Below are positions 1-10,200 of a DNA stretch of 46,045 nt, in pieces. The translations under genes and the position numbers were made by a program. The stretch lies in NCBI GenBank assembly GCA_019638085.1, contig JAHBUL010000026.1:1-46045 (forward strand), written 5' to 3'. The notes below the pieces were generated by a model. That model was given only the letters and a program-made list of their open reading frames with translations, was not told the origin of the DNA and did not search any database. How positions within the stretch are numbered: the first letter of the stretch is position 1; every line of letters starts with the position of its first letter. The DNA is from Flavobacteriales bacterium (GTDB lineage Bacteria; Bacteroidota; Bacteroidia; Flavobacteriales_F; PHOS-HE28).

Positions 1-198
1 CACTTGTACATCGGGAAGCCACGCACGATGTGAACGATCGGCATGAAAAAGATCTTCTGGTCCCCTCTGGGGCGGAGGTCGACATGGCGACAATCGGGGT
101 AAACGAAGTGCTGAGAGAACAAACACCCGATCAGGCATTGGCCCGACCTGGTGTTCACAAGTTGTGCAAGATGTTGGACCACAGGGTCCGCTCCACGC
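1..198. other. Left edge, no supportable gene
   Basis: Short open frames exist on both strands, but none has a recognisable motif, a start with a promoter, or coherent codon use over its length. The stretch lies downstream of the stop codon of the minus-strand T9SS fragment at 199. A gene crossing the window edge cannot be excluded. Confidence 0.4.
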
Positions 199-592
199 TC
201 AATTCTTCACAAAGGGCGTGGTCCAGCTATTGCTCCCATCACTGAGCTGTAGGAAATATTTCCCGGAGCGCAGACTTTCCACACTCCAGTTCCGGTAGGC
301 AGTGCCAGAGATGTTCCATGTAGGGAACTGCTGGACCAGTACACCTTTTGTATCGAGCACACTTACCTCCAACTGGCGTGTTCCTTCCGTGGTCATTCGT
401 ACACCGATCTGCTCTACCGTGGGATTCGGGAAGACGATCACGTTGGTAAGACCGGGTAGTTCCGCTATCACCGTGAAGAAACTGAATTCCGTTGTCAATG
501 GTACGCTCCATCCGTGAGGTTCACCCTTGAAATGGATGGTGAACAGATGATCTCCAGATGGGGTGCTGGTTGGCAGGTCGCGCAGACCATTA
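199..592 (-). pseudogene. C-terminal part of a T9SS cargo repeat protein
   Basis: The minus frame reads one complete repeat unit (core GDHLFTIHF then WSVPLTTEF) followed by a type IX secretion C-terminal sorting domain. That domain contains VFPNPT, a beta-rich middle, LRSGKYFLQL and a final FVKN before the stop. Such domains send secreted proteins through the T9SS outer-membrane translocon and are then removed. Upstream of about 592 the minus frame turns into nonsense, while the plus strand begins to encode the same kind of repeat. The gene therefore has no N-terminus, no signal peptide and no start here. It is either a rearranged gene remnant or an assembly join at a contig end. The cargo function is unknown. 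Confidence 0.65.
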
Positions 593-1043
593 CCGCGACA
601 ACGGTGCTCAGTCTCACGACCACACTCCCGACCACGGGACTGGAACCGGGCTTCCACCGGATCATCATGCAGTTCAACGATGGCACTGACTGGAGCTCTC
701 CGCTCACGCAAGTGTTCAAGCGGTCCAGCTCGAACATCACCGGCTACCGCTACTGGTTGAACAATGACCCGAGCACCACGACCACCGTGGCGCTCACACC
801 GAATGCCTGCAACTGAACGGGTTGTTGAGCAATGTCACCACGGACCGGGACTTCAACTTTGTCACCATCCAGTTCGTGGATGCGGATGGGGAGTACAGTG
901 TTCCCTTCACACGCGCGTATGTCCGAGGCATCGGGCCTGTGAGCGGTTATGAATTCTGGATCGACGACGACATTGCCGGGCGCACCAGCGGAACCGTAGG
1001 GCCCGCCGATGGGGGTGCCGTTCAAATGGAAGGGGAAGGATGA
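593..1043 (+). pseudogene. Inverted, frameshifted repeat fragment of the same T9SS protein
   Basis: The plus strand encodes two further units of the repeat seen on the minus strand at 199-592. The first has GFHRIIMQF, WSSPLTQVF and GYRYWLNND; the second has FNFVTIQF, YSVPFTRAY and GYEFWIDDD. The start of a third unit ends at a TGA at 1041-1043, just before the atpC stop. The frame breaks near 801: restoring one G there would join the frame of 514-816 to that of 822-1043 and read through as TPECLQLNGLL. There is no plausible start codon or signal peptide. If 593-1040 is flipped, its end (VQMEGEG) continues in frame into NGLRDLP of the minus-strand part. Confidence 0.6.
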
Positions 1044-1280
1044 CTACTCAGCCAGTACGATCACCTTGTTATGGCTCACCTCCACAACGCCGCCCTTCAA
1101 AGCAAAAACCTCCACCTTGTTGTCCGGCAGGGTCACTTTCACGTCACCAGCCTTCAGCACGGTGATCATCGGGGCATGGTTGTCCAGGAAGCCCATGCTG
1201 CCATCCACACCCGGAACGGTCACGCTCTTGGCCTGGCCTTTAAAAAGTTCCTGGTCAGGGGTGATGATCTGGAGGTCCAT
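1044..1280 (-). CDS. atpC: ATP synthase F1 subunit epsilon
   Basis: This 78-residue protein is the epsilon subunit of the F1 sector, part of the central rotor stalk that couples proton flow to ATP synthesis. It shows the N-terminal beta-sandwich signature, with ITPDQELFKG near the start, GSMGFLDNHAPM at about residues 27-38 and LKGGVVEVS near the end. The C-terminal helical hairpin of longer epsilon subunits is absent, and I recall this short form as common in Bacteroidota. It follows atpD on the same strand after 129 bases, which hold a large imperfect inverted repeat. Co-transcription with atpD is likely. Its stop codon abuts the disrupted T9SS fragment. Confidence 0.95.
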   Translation of the reverse strand: MDLQIITPDQELFKGQAKSVTVPGVDGSMGFLDNHAPMITVLKAGDVKVTLPDNKVEVFALKGGVVEVSHNKVIVLAE

Positions 1281-1282
1281 TC

Positions 1283-1405
1283 AGTTGTCGGTTGTCAGTT
1301 GTTAGTTGTCAGGCGTTGCCGTGACGGGATGGTGTTGCTGGTCGGTGAGTAGAAGTTGGTGAGAGGAGAACGGACCTGACAACCGACAACTATCAACTGA
1401 CAACT
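1283..1405. repeat. Imperfect inverted repeat of stuttered GTTGTCAG words
   Basis: The arms at 1283-1313 and 1375-1405 are 31 bases each and match at about 26 positions when one is reverse-complemented. Each arm is built from repeats of the words AGTTGTC and GGTTGTC. The 61-base loop has no ORF. It lies between atpD and atpC and could tune the ratio of the two subunits or be a dispersed intergenic repeat. A relative of the same word family occurs at about 40868-40898. Confidence 0.6.
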
Positions 1406-1409
1406 ACGG

Positions 1410-2921
<1,512 letters not shown>

Positions 2922-2956
2922 CTAATGGAAGGGCAGATACCCTGTTTTTGCGGGCG

Positions 2957-2964
2957 CGAAGGTA
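2957..2964 (-). promoter_or_regulatory. Candidate -7 element for atpDC
   Basis: Read on the minus strand this is TACCTTCG, one mismatch from the Bacteroidota consensus TAnnTTTG and identical to elements before several other genes in the window. The distance to the atpD start is 41 bases. Confidence 0.5.
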
Positions 2965-3159
2965 GAGCTGGATCCTCAATGATGAAAGGATCGTTGATGA
3001 TCAATGGGAGAGATATGCTTGTCAAGGCCTTGGGAGCCAGTGGGTGAAGGTGGTTTCCCAGGACTGTCAAGGGTTCGCCATCAACAGGTACCGGAAGAGT
3101 ATCTTGGGTTCTTCCAAGCGAAGAAGTGCCGGATCGCACGAGTTTTGCACAGGGGAACG

Positions 3160-3184
3160 ACGGTGCGTACTACGTTCGTACCGT
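3160..3184. repeat. Imperfect palindrome just before ribF
   Basis: ACGGTGCGTAC and GTTCGTACCGT face each other across three bases, with two mismatches, ending eight bases before the ribF start codon. It could fold over the ribosome entry site or bind a dimeric regulator. No FMN riboswitch fold was recognised here. Confidence 0.3.
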
Positions 3185-3192
3185 CGCAGGGC

Positions 3193-4131
3193 ATGAAGAT
3201 CCACACCAACATTTCCGATTTCCAAGGCGTGAAGCACCCCGTGCTCACCACCGGCACGTTTGATGGCGTCCACTTGGGCCATCAGGTGATCTTGGACCGC
3301 CTTCGTTCGGTGGCCCAGCGTGCTGGTGGCGAAAGCGTGCTGTTCACCTTTCACCCACATCCGCGGATGGTGCTCTATCCCAACGATAACGACCTGCGAC
3401 TGCTGAACACCCCGGCAGAGAAACATCGCCTGCTTGAACAAGCGGGCTTGGACCATCTTCTGGTAGTGCCGTTCTCCCGCTCCTTCAGCCGGCTGCATGC
3501 ATTGGAGTACGTACGTGATGTGTTGGTTGAGCAACTCAATGTACACGCCTTGGTGATCGGGTATGATCATCGCTTCGGGCGCAACCGCGAAGGGGATATC
3601 GGCCTGCTGCGCCAACTCGGTGAAGCCTATGACTTCGAGGTGGAGGAGATCCCCGCCCAGGAGATCGACCACGTGAAAGTGAGCAGCACCAAGATACGCG
3701 AGGCCTTGATGGCTGGTGAAGTGGCCCGTGCCAATGCCCTGCTTGGCTATGCGTACATGATCAATGGTGTGGTGATAAAAGGCGCGCAGATCGGCCGCAC
3801 CATCGGCTGGCCTACGGCCAACATCGGTGCCATCGACCCCTACAAGCTGATCCCCGGCGACGGGGTGTATGCCATTACCGCCACCACGCCCCAAGGCAAG
3901 TTCCAAGGCATGATGAACATCGGTGTACGTCCTACCGTGGAGGAGAACGGCGAGCGCACCGTGGAGGCACACCTCTTCGGGTTGGACAACGAAATATACG
4001 GAGAGGCCATCACCGTGCGTTTGCACCACAAGCTTCGGGAAGAGTTGCGCTTTGAAAGCATGGAGCTGATGAAGGACCGGATAGCACAGGATAAAGTTGA
4101 CGCACTTCGCGTACTTGGTGAAATGGAATGA
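3193..4131 (+). CDS. ribF: Bifunctional riboflavin kinase / FAD synthetase
   Basis: This 312-residue cytosolic enzyme phosphorylates riboflavin to FMN and adenylates FMN to FAD. The N-terminal FAD synthetase domain shows GTFDGVHLGH at residues 21-30 (nucleotidyltransferase motif) and later YDHRFGRNREGD and VSSTKIREAL. The C-terminal riboflavin kinase domain shows GRTIGWPTANI and GDGVYA, then NIGVRPTV. The open frame runs further upstream, but the residues before 3193 have no family similarity, and MKIHTNISDF is the natural start. Its stop overlaps the start of the next gene (ATGA), so the two are probably translated together. Confidence 0.95.
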   Translation: MKIHTNISDFQGVKHPVLTTGTFDGVHLGHQVILDRLRSVAQRAGGESVLFTFHPHPRMVLYPNDNDLRLLNTPAEKHRLLEQAGLDHLLVVPFSRSFSRLHALEYVRDVLVEQLNVHALVIGYDHRFGRNREGDIGLLRQLGEAYDFEVEEIPAQEIDHVKVSSTKIREALMAGEVARANALLGYAYMINGVVIKGAQIGRTIGWPTANIGAIDPYKLIPGDGVYAITATTPQGKFQGMMNIGVRPTVEENGERTVEAHLFGLDNEIYGEAITVRLHHKLREELRFESMELMKDRIAQDKVDALRVLGEME

Positions 4132-4727
4132 TGCGGAAGTTCTCGATCCTCCTATTCTATTTGTTTGTCGGCGGCTTCGCGCATGCCCAGCTGTTGCCGC
4201 AGATAGCATTGGATTCAGTGCGAACCTTCCGCAGCTTGAACCGTGCCCTTCAACAGCCGGATAGCGTGTACCGATTGGATCTTTCCAAACAGAAGCTGAA
4301 GGAGGTGCCGGAGGAAGTGCGCCAATTCAAGAATCTCAATGCCTTGGACCTTGGCCGCAACAAGCTGAAGGAGCTACCCGGATGGATGAACGAGCTGCAG
4401 TACATGCAGGAATTCAGCGCGGGGCGCAATAAGTTCACCAAGATCCCCAATGCCGTGTGCCAATGGAAGCACCTGAAGCGGCTGGATATGCACCAGAACC
4501 GCATCGAGGGACTACCCAAGTGCATGGGAGGATTGAAGGAATTGTACTCCTTGGACCTTTGGAGCAACGACCTCGAGGACTTCCCCGACGAGATCAGTGG
4601 CATGGAATCCCTCCGCTTCCTCGACCTGCGCGTGATCCAGTATTCACAGGGTGAAATGGACCGGATCACCTCGCTACTGCCGTCGGTGAAGATCTTCTTC
4701 TCCCAGCCGTGTAATTGTGGAGATTAG
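4128..4727 (+). CDS. Secreted leucine-rich repeat protein
   Basis: This 199-residue protein has an N-terminal signal peptide (hydrophobic FSILLFYLFVGGFAHA) and about five leucine-rich repeats of the form LxxLDLxxNxLxxLP, for example ALDLGRNKLKELP, RLDMHQNRIEGLP and SLDLWSNDLEDFP. Such repeats form a curved solenoid that binds other proteins. There is no catalytic domain and no T9SS sorting domain, so it is probably periplasmic or anchored in some other way. It overlaps the ribF stop by four bases, which indicates a shared transcript, but a functional link to flavin synthesis is not evident. A hairpin follows the gene. Confidence 0.8.
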   Translation: MMRKFSILLFYLFVGGFAHAQLLPQIALDSVRTFRSLNRALQQPDSVYRLDLSKQKLKEVPEEVRQFKNLNALDLGRNKLKELPGWMNELQYMQEFSAGRNKFTKIPNAVCQWKHLKRLDMHQNRIEGLPKCMGGLKELYSLDLWSNDLEDFPDEISGMESLRFLDLRVIQYSQGEMDRITSLLPSVKIFFSQPCNCGD

Positions 4728-4741
4728 CGGAGCTACGGCCT

Positions 4742-4815
4742 TGTCCTATGCTGACTGTCCGATGTCTTATGCTTGACCCGGGGTCAAAGCATGTGACATA
4801 AGACATAGGACAGCG
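4742..4815. terminator. Long imperfect hairpin between convergent genes
   Basis: The segment holds TGTCCTATG and GTCTTATG words whose complements (CATAAGAC, CATAGGACA) follow a central GACCCGGGGTC. The result is a long imperfect stem between the LRR gene and purS, which converge. There is no clear T run, so termination may be helped by the structure alone, or this may be another stuttered intergenic repeat. Confidence 0.45.
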
Positions 4816-4857
4816 GTTACCTGCGGCAACAGCGGACAAGCGAAGCACCTGCGGCAC

Positions 4858-5112
4858 TCAGCCCTCCGTCACCGAGAAGTTGTACTTCTCCATCACCAGG
4901 TTGGCGAGCAGCTTTTTGCACGCCTCGTCCACTTTGGCCTCGGCGGTCTTCTTGTCCTTGGCCTCCACTTGCAACGTGATGTGCTTGCCAATGCGCACGT
5001 TGGTGATCTCGGCCAGGTTCAGGTTCTTCATGCTGCCACTCACCGCTTTCCCTTGTGGGTCCAGCAGGTTATCGTGGGGCATTACTTGGATGGAGGCGTT
5101 GAAGGTTTTCAT
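4858..5112 (-). CDS. purS: FGAM synthase subunit PurS
   Basis: This 84-residue protein is the small PurS subunit of phosphoribosylformylglycinamidine synthase, which bridges PurL and PurQ in the fourth step of purine synthesis. The family pattern is clear: VMPHDNLLDPQGKAV at residues 10-24, then NVRIGKHI and EACKKLLANLVMEKY. The start at 5112 gives MKTFNASIQV, which fits the family. Residues encoded further upstream match a dispersed intergenic repeat instead. Neither purL nor purQ is adjacent. Confidence 0.88.
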   Translation of the reverse strand: MKTFNASIQVMPHDNLLDPQGKAVSGSMKNLNLAEITNVRIGKHITLQVEAKDKKTAEAKVDEACKKLLANLVMEKYNFSVTEG

Positions 5113-5126
5113 ATTCGTCGTTTTGT

Positions 5127-5154
5127 CACCACAGCGGCACGGAGGACACGGAGG
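5127..5154. repeat. Dispersed intergenic repeat, GGCACGGAGGACACGGAGG type
   Basis: CACCACAGCGGCACGGAGG with a following ACACGGAGG lies just upstream of purS. The reverse complement of nearly the same sequence occurs at 40958-40979, downstream of exbD. Two copies in unrelated gaps point to a genome-wide repeat family, not to a purS regulator. Confidence 0.55.
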
Positions 5155-5298
5155 GGAAATGAGGGATCGGAAGGGTCTAATGCAAAGGGCACTCAGGCCG
5201 CGAAGTTCGGAAAGAAGTGGGAGGTGCTTGTTGAAGATCGATCGGGATAGTGACAACGACCGCCGACTCTGCCTTCTCTATGTCTCTGAGGTGAACCT

Positions 5299-6057
5299 TT
5301 ACCCGAAGGCTTTTCCCCAGAGTGGGCTGAGCACGTAAAGAATGAGCAACAAAGGAACGGCGAGGATCCCGTAAAGGAGCACGAACACCACGCCGAGGCC
5401 GGTCAGCAGGAAGATAACCTCGTTGCCCTTCCAGCCTTTGCTCTTGAATTTGAGGCTCGGAAGAGGGAGCTCGGAAAGCATGAGGATACCGAGTAAAAGC
5501 GCGATGATGAAGATGGCGATCGGGTTTACGAACGCCAGGTTGGCCAAGGAGGCCAGTGAGTGGGCCACCGTATTGTCCGGCAGGCCACTGCCCACGCCGA
5601 TGAGCACCACGCTTACCCAAAAGAGGCCATTGGCGGGGGTGGCCAAGCCCAGAAAGCCGGTGCTCTGCCGTGTATCCACGTTGAATTTGGCCAAGCGCCA
5701 TGCAGAGGCGATGCAGATGCAGATCACCGCAGCACCGATCAAGAGCAGGTCCGCTTGCAGGGCCGGGGCAGAAAGGACCCAAACGGCGTAGGCCGGCGCT
5801 ACGCCAAAGCTTACCATGTCCGCCATGCTGTCCAACTGTGTACCCAGCGGAGTGCCTCCGCCCAATGCCCGTGCCGCCAGCCCATCGAACACGTCAAAAA
5901 GCGCCGCCAGGAAGATCAACCAACACGCGATCGTCAATTGTCCTTGGGAGGCCAAGAGAATGGAAGCCACCCCGCAAACTAGGTTCGCGGTGGTTATCAG
6001 GTCGGGTAAACGGGGGAGGCGCTTCAAAGCGGGCCGAAGTTGGGTAATTTCGGGCAA
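5299..6057 (-). CDS. pssA: CDP-diacylglycerol-serine O-phosphatidyltransferase
   Basis: This 252-residue integral membrane enzyme makes phosphatidylserine from CDP-diacylglycerol and serine, the route to phosphatidylethanolamine. The CDP-alcohol phosphotransferase motif is complete: D58-G59, A62-R63, G72, D76 and D80. About seven or eight hydrophobic helices are visible. The only start consistent with the N-terminus is a TTG at 6055-6057, because an in-frame TAA lies two codons further upstream. The gene is divergent from the PorV-like gene with only 37 bases between the starts. Confidence 0.9.
   Translation of the reverse strand: MPEITQLRPALKRLPRLPDLITTANLVCGVASILLASQGQLTIACWLIFLAALFDVFDGLAARALGGGTPLGTQLDSMADMVSFGVAPAYAVWVLSAPALQADLLLIGAAVICICIASAWRLAKFNVDTRQSTGFLGLATPANGLFWVSVVLIGVGSGLPDNTVAHSLASLANLAFVNPIAIFIIALLLGILMLSELPLPSLKFKSKGWKGNEVIFLLTGLGVVFVLLYGILAVPLLLILYVLSPLWGKAFG
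6045..6052 (+). promoter_or_regulatory. Possible -7 element for the PorV-like gene
   Basis: TAATTTCG matches the TAnnTTCG form used elsewhere in the window and lies 42 bases before the ATG at 6095. It overlaps the first codons of the divergent pssA. A clear -33 TTG at normal spacing was not found. Confidence 0.35.
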
Positions 6058-6094
6058 TAATTAAGGCCACCTTCTGTTAGCAGTTGCGTCTAAC

Positions 6095-7207
6095 ATGCAG
6101 ATCATGAATTTAGCTGGAGGGTATTCCTGGAGAATGGCGGTCGCCGCTCTCGCATTGTGTTCGTTCACTTTGGCCAGCGCACAGGATGCGCCCAAGTACA
6201 GCAACGAGTTCCTTACCATCGGGGTAGGGGCACGATCCCTTGGAATGGGCTATGCACACGTCGCTGCCGTGAATGATGTGACAGCCGGTTACTGGAATCC
6301 GGCCGGTCTGCTAGGGGTACGCGGTGACCTGCAGGTGGGGGCCATGCACAGTGAATACTTCGCGGGTATCGCCAAGTACGATTACATCGCCATCGCCAAG
6401 CCGATCGATTCCAACAGTGTCATCGGTGTGTCCTTCATTCGCTTTGGGGTGGACGATATCCCGAACACCACCGAGCTGATCGATAACAATGGGAACCTCG
6501 ATTACGACCGCATCACCAGCTTCTCCGCAGCGGACAATGCCTTCCTGATCAGTTATGCCCGCAAGCTGAAGATCCCCGGTCTCCGCTTCGGGGCCAATGC
6601 CAAGGTGATCTACCGGAGTGTAGGACCCTTCGCCAAGGCATGGGGCTTCGGCCTCGATGCCGGTATGCAATATGATCATGGGCAGTGGCGCTTTGCGGCC
6701 ATGGGCCGTGACATAACGGGCACTTTCAATGCATGGAGCTATTCGCTGGACAAGCGGACGCAGGACGTGTTCGCACAGACCAACAACGAGCTGCCGGTGA
6801 ACGGGGTGGAAGTGACCTTGCCTCGTTTGGTGCTGGGTGTAGCACGGCAGTTCAAGATCGGCAGCAAGGTGGATCTGATCGCCGAAGCGAACCTGGAGAA
6901 CACCTTCGACGGCAAGCGTAATACGCTGATCGCCTCCAGTACATGGAGCGGTGATCCGCGCCTCGGCATCGAAGTGGGCTATGCACGTGTGGTATACATC
7001 CGTGCCGGGGTGAACAATTTCCAGTACGTAACAGATATCAAGGACAAAAAGTCCCTGAACTTCCAGCCTAACATCGGTGTGGGCCTGAAGATCAAGAGCG
7101 TGGCATTGGACTATGCGCTCACCGACATCGGTGACAACAGCGTGGCCTTGTATTCCAATGTCTTCTCCCTGCGGTTCGATCTGTTCAAGCAACGGCCGGC
7201 TTCATGA
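6095..7207 (+). CDS. PorV/PorQ-type outer-membrane barrel protein (T9SS)
   Basis: This 370-residue protein has a signal peptide (AVAALALCSFTLASA) and then the family pattern FLTIGVGARSLGMGYAH and TAGYWNPAGLLG, typical of PorV/UPF0164 outer-membrane barrels related to FadL. PorV carries T9SS substrates from the translocon to the PorU sortase. Here its stop overlaps the start of a giant PorU-like peptidase by four bases, so the pair is translationally coupled. I take it as the PorV2 type, paired with PorU2, and not necessarily the main PorV. The start could also be the ATG at 6134, which would leave a shorter signal peptide. Confidence 0.85.
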   Translation: MQIMNLAGGYSWRMAVAALALCSFTLASAQDAPKYSNEFLTIGVGARSLGMGYAHVAAVNDVTAGYWNPAGLLGVRGDLQVGAMHSEYFAGIAKYDYIAIAKPIDSNSVIGVSFIRFGVDDIPNTTELIDNNGNLDYDRITSFSAADNAFLISYARKLKIPGLRFGANAKVIYRSVGPFAKAWGFGLDAGMQYDHGQWRFAAMGRDITGTFNAWSYSLDKRTQDVFAQTNNELPVNGVEVTLPRLVLGVARQFKIGSKVDLIAEANLENTFDGKRNTLIASSTWSGDPRLGIEVGYARVVYIRAGVNNFQYVTDIKDKKSLNFQPNIGVGLKIKSVALDYALTDIGDNSVALYSNVFSLRFDLFKQRPAS

Positions 7208-10200
7208 GAAAATCGCTACTCATTGCAGTGATCTTGGGGCTTGCCCTCGGAGCCTCTGCACAGCCTTACGGTAATGAGTGGATACATCATGACCGGGAGT
7301 ATTGGTCCTTCAAGGTATGGCAGGACGGTATCCGCCGGATCGATTCCACCGCCCTCGCTGATGCAGGTTTCCCATTGACCACGGTGGATCCGCGTACCAT
7401 CCAGCTCTATGCACGTGGTCGCCAGGTCCCTATCCACGTGGAAGGGGAGCAGGACGGCGTGTTCAACAGCGGTGACTTCATCGAATTCTACGGTGCCAAG
7501 AACGATGCTTGGTTGGACAGTACCCTCTGGGATGATCCGGCCCACATCAATAACCCCTATTACTCGCTTTACAACGACACCATCCGGTACTACCTCACGT
7601 GGGGGCCGCTGGCCGAGGCGAGCAGGATGACGGAGACCGGGAGCAGCAATTGGGCTGCCCATACGCCTTTGCCTTGGTGCTGGGCCACCACACTTCTCAC
7701 CTATGCGAACACCTATCAGGGGGGAAAGCGGACAACGCAAGGTGCTTCCGTGTCCATGATCAATGAGGCGGAAGGGTATTTCCACAACGCAGTGATCGCC
7801 GCGGTCACTGCGGATGGCTCAGTGAACTATACCTTGAATCTCCCACAGCTGTATACCGGCCTGGATCCGCCCGCTTCCACGTATCGGTTCGTGCTCGCCA
7901 GTTTGAACAATTCAGGTGGGAACATCTGCAACGATCACCATTTGCGGGTAACGCATGCTGGTACCACCTATGCGGACACGATTTTCCGGGGGTATGGCCT
8001 GTTGAAGTATGAATTCCAGTTCCCTCCCAGTACGGTAACAGGAACCAATACCATTGTGACCGCCACAGCCGTGCATGATCTGGTATGTTCAGAATTGGCC
8101 CCGGATTACTTGGATGCATACGCTCCGGCTTGGCAAAGCATCCGCTATCCAAGAACATTTGTTTTTGCGGCAGGGGCTGTTGTTGAGGTCCCCGGCCAAA
8201 CGGCTACGGACAGCATACTTATGTCGTTCACTTCTTCGGCCAACCCCGTGGTATACGCCTTTGCGCCGAATGGTATCCATAGGGTGCAGGTGACTCCCCA
8301 AGCGGGTGCCGCCCACAATGCCGTGTTGCCTCCAAGCATTCAAGATATGAGGGTGGTCGTCAGCGCGCCCGCTGGCATTCTGCCGATCAGTGGGCTTGCA
8401 CCGGTGAACGGTACGGGTTTCTTCCCGGACCTGGGTGCCGATCTTCCGGATTCGGCCTTGGTGATCGTTACCCATCCTACCCTGATGGTTGCAGCCATGC
8501 AATATGCCACCTACAGGGAGACCAGTTTCCACAACCGGTATAACACGGTGGTGGCGGACGTGGAGCAACTCTACGACCAGTTCGGGGGAGGTGTGCGCCA
8601 ACATCCCTTGGCCATCCGGAACTATTTGCGCTATGTGTATGACCATGCGCCCACCAAACCCCAAGCGCTGTTCCTCATCGGCAAGAGCGTTAAGTCCCCG
8701 GCCACTGGAGGCCTCGATTACCAGAAAGGCTACCGCAAAGACCCCTTGGCTTCGGCAGCGTGCTTGGTACCCACCATGGGTTGGCCATCAAGCGATATCC
8801 TTTTCGGGTTGAACCTATCGGGCAACCAACCCGCATACCTCTCCGTGCCGGTAGGCCGCTTGGCCGCCAGGACACCTACCCAGGTGCTGGATTATTTGGC
8901 CAAAGTGGATTCCGTGGAAAGCCAGCCACCTGCCGCATGGATGAAGAACATCCTCCACTTCCGGGGTGGGAACACGGCGCAGGAAAGGATCCAGTTCGAT
9001 GCAGCATTGAACAGTTTCCAGGTGTTTGCCGAGGATACCTCCTTCTTCGGTAACGTCACCAAATTCGTGAAGGATGGCGGGGCCGTGATAGAGCAGGCAG
9101 CGGCCGACAGTGTCACCGACATGATCGAGAACGGGGTAACGCTAATGACCTTCTATGCGCATGCGTTCGGAGGGGGCTTCGACATCACCATCGATGTGCC
9201 CACGAACTACAATTGGCATGGTAAGTTCCCCACCATACTGGGCAATTCCTGCTATACAGGTAACCTGCATTTGTTCGATGGCGTGAGCAGCAGCGAGCAG
9301 TTCGTGTTGCACGAGAACGCCGGCGCTGTGGCCTTTCTCTCATCCGTGGACGTGGGCTTATCCACATACCTACAACAATATTCCCGGGATTTCTACCGGA
9401 GCTTCAGCCAAGTGAACTATGGCAAGAGCATCGGTACGCACATGCGCTTCGCAGCGCTCAACCAGTTATCGGTCGGCGACATCGAATCATTGAACAGCGC
9501 CGAGACGATGACCCTGCACGGCGATCCCACGCTGATCATGAACTCACCGGAGCTACCGGACCTGGAGATCACATTGGCCGATGTGAGCACTATCCCGCAA
9601 CAGGTAACGGCCGATGTGGATTCCTTCCAAGTAAGGGTGATCTTCCGAAATATCGGGAGGGGCACGCACCAGCCCTTCTATGTGGCCTTGGAGCGCGACC
9701 TTGTGGCCGAGGGTGTCACTCTTCCTGCCATGATCCAGCAGGTAAGCATGAACGCCTACCAGGACACCGTCTTCTTCACGCTACCCACCACGGTCGCAGC
9801 GGGAGGCTTAGGCATCAACGACCTTCGGATACGCCTTGATCTGGACCCGGACCTGATCGCCGAGATCGATGACTTCGGGAACAACCAAGTGACCTTCCGC
9901 ATGTCCATCAGCACGGGCGACCTCCTGCCGGTGGAACCGTACAACTTCGCCATCACCTCGAACCCTGCGCCCAAGCTGAAGGCCAGTACCGGAGACCCCT
10001 TCGCAGGACCGCGGAACTACATCTTCCAGATAGATACCACGGACCTGTACAATAGCCCGGTGATGGAGCAGCACAGTCTCACTGCACCCGGTGGTGTGGT
10101 GGAATGGCAGCCAACATCCATCTATTCACTCAACTCCTCCCAAGACAGCGTGGTCTACTTCTGGCGTTGCACATTGGATAGTGCGGGGCAAGGCGGGTAT

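Noticed and set aside
1..198. A minus-strand frame running to the window edge
   Set aside because: It has plausible codons for a short stretch only, no promoter or motif, and cannot be separated from a shadow of an unseen gene.
1044..1280. AtpC truncated by the neighbouring rearrangement
   Set aside because: The 78-residue, beta-sandwich-only form ends at a natural stop and is the usual length for this phylum as I know it.
3067..4209. Minus-strand open frame of 380 codons
   Set aside because: It is antisense to ribF, which carries all expected motifs; composition is shadow-like.
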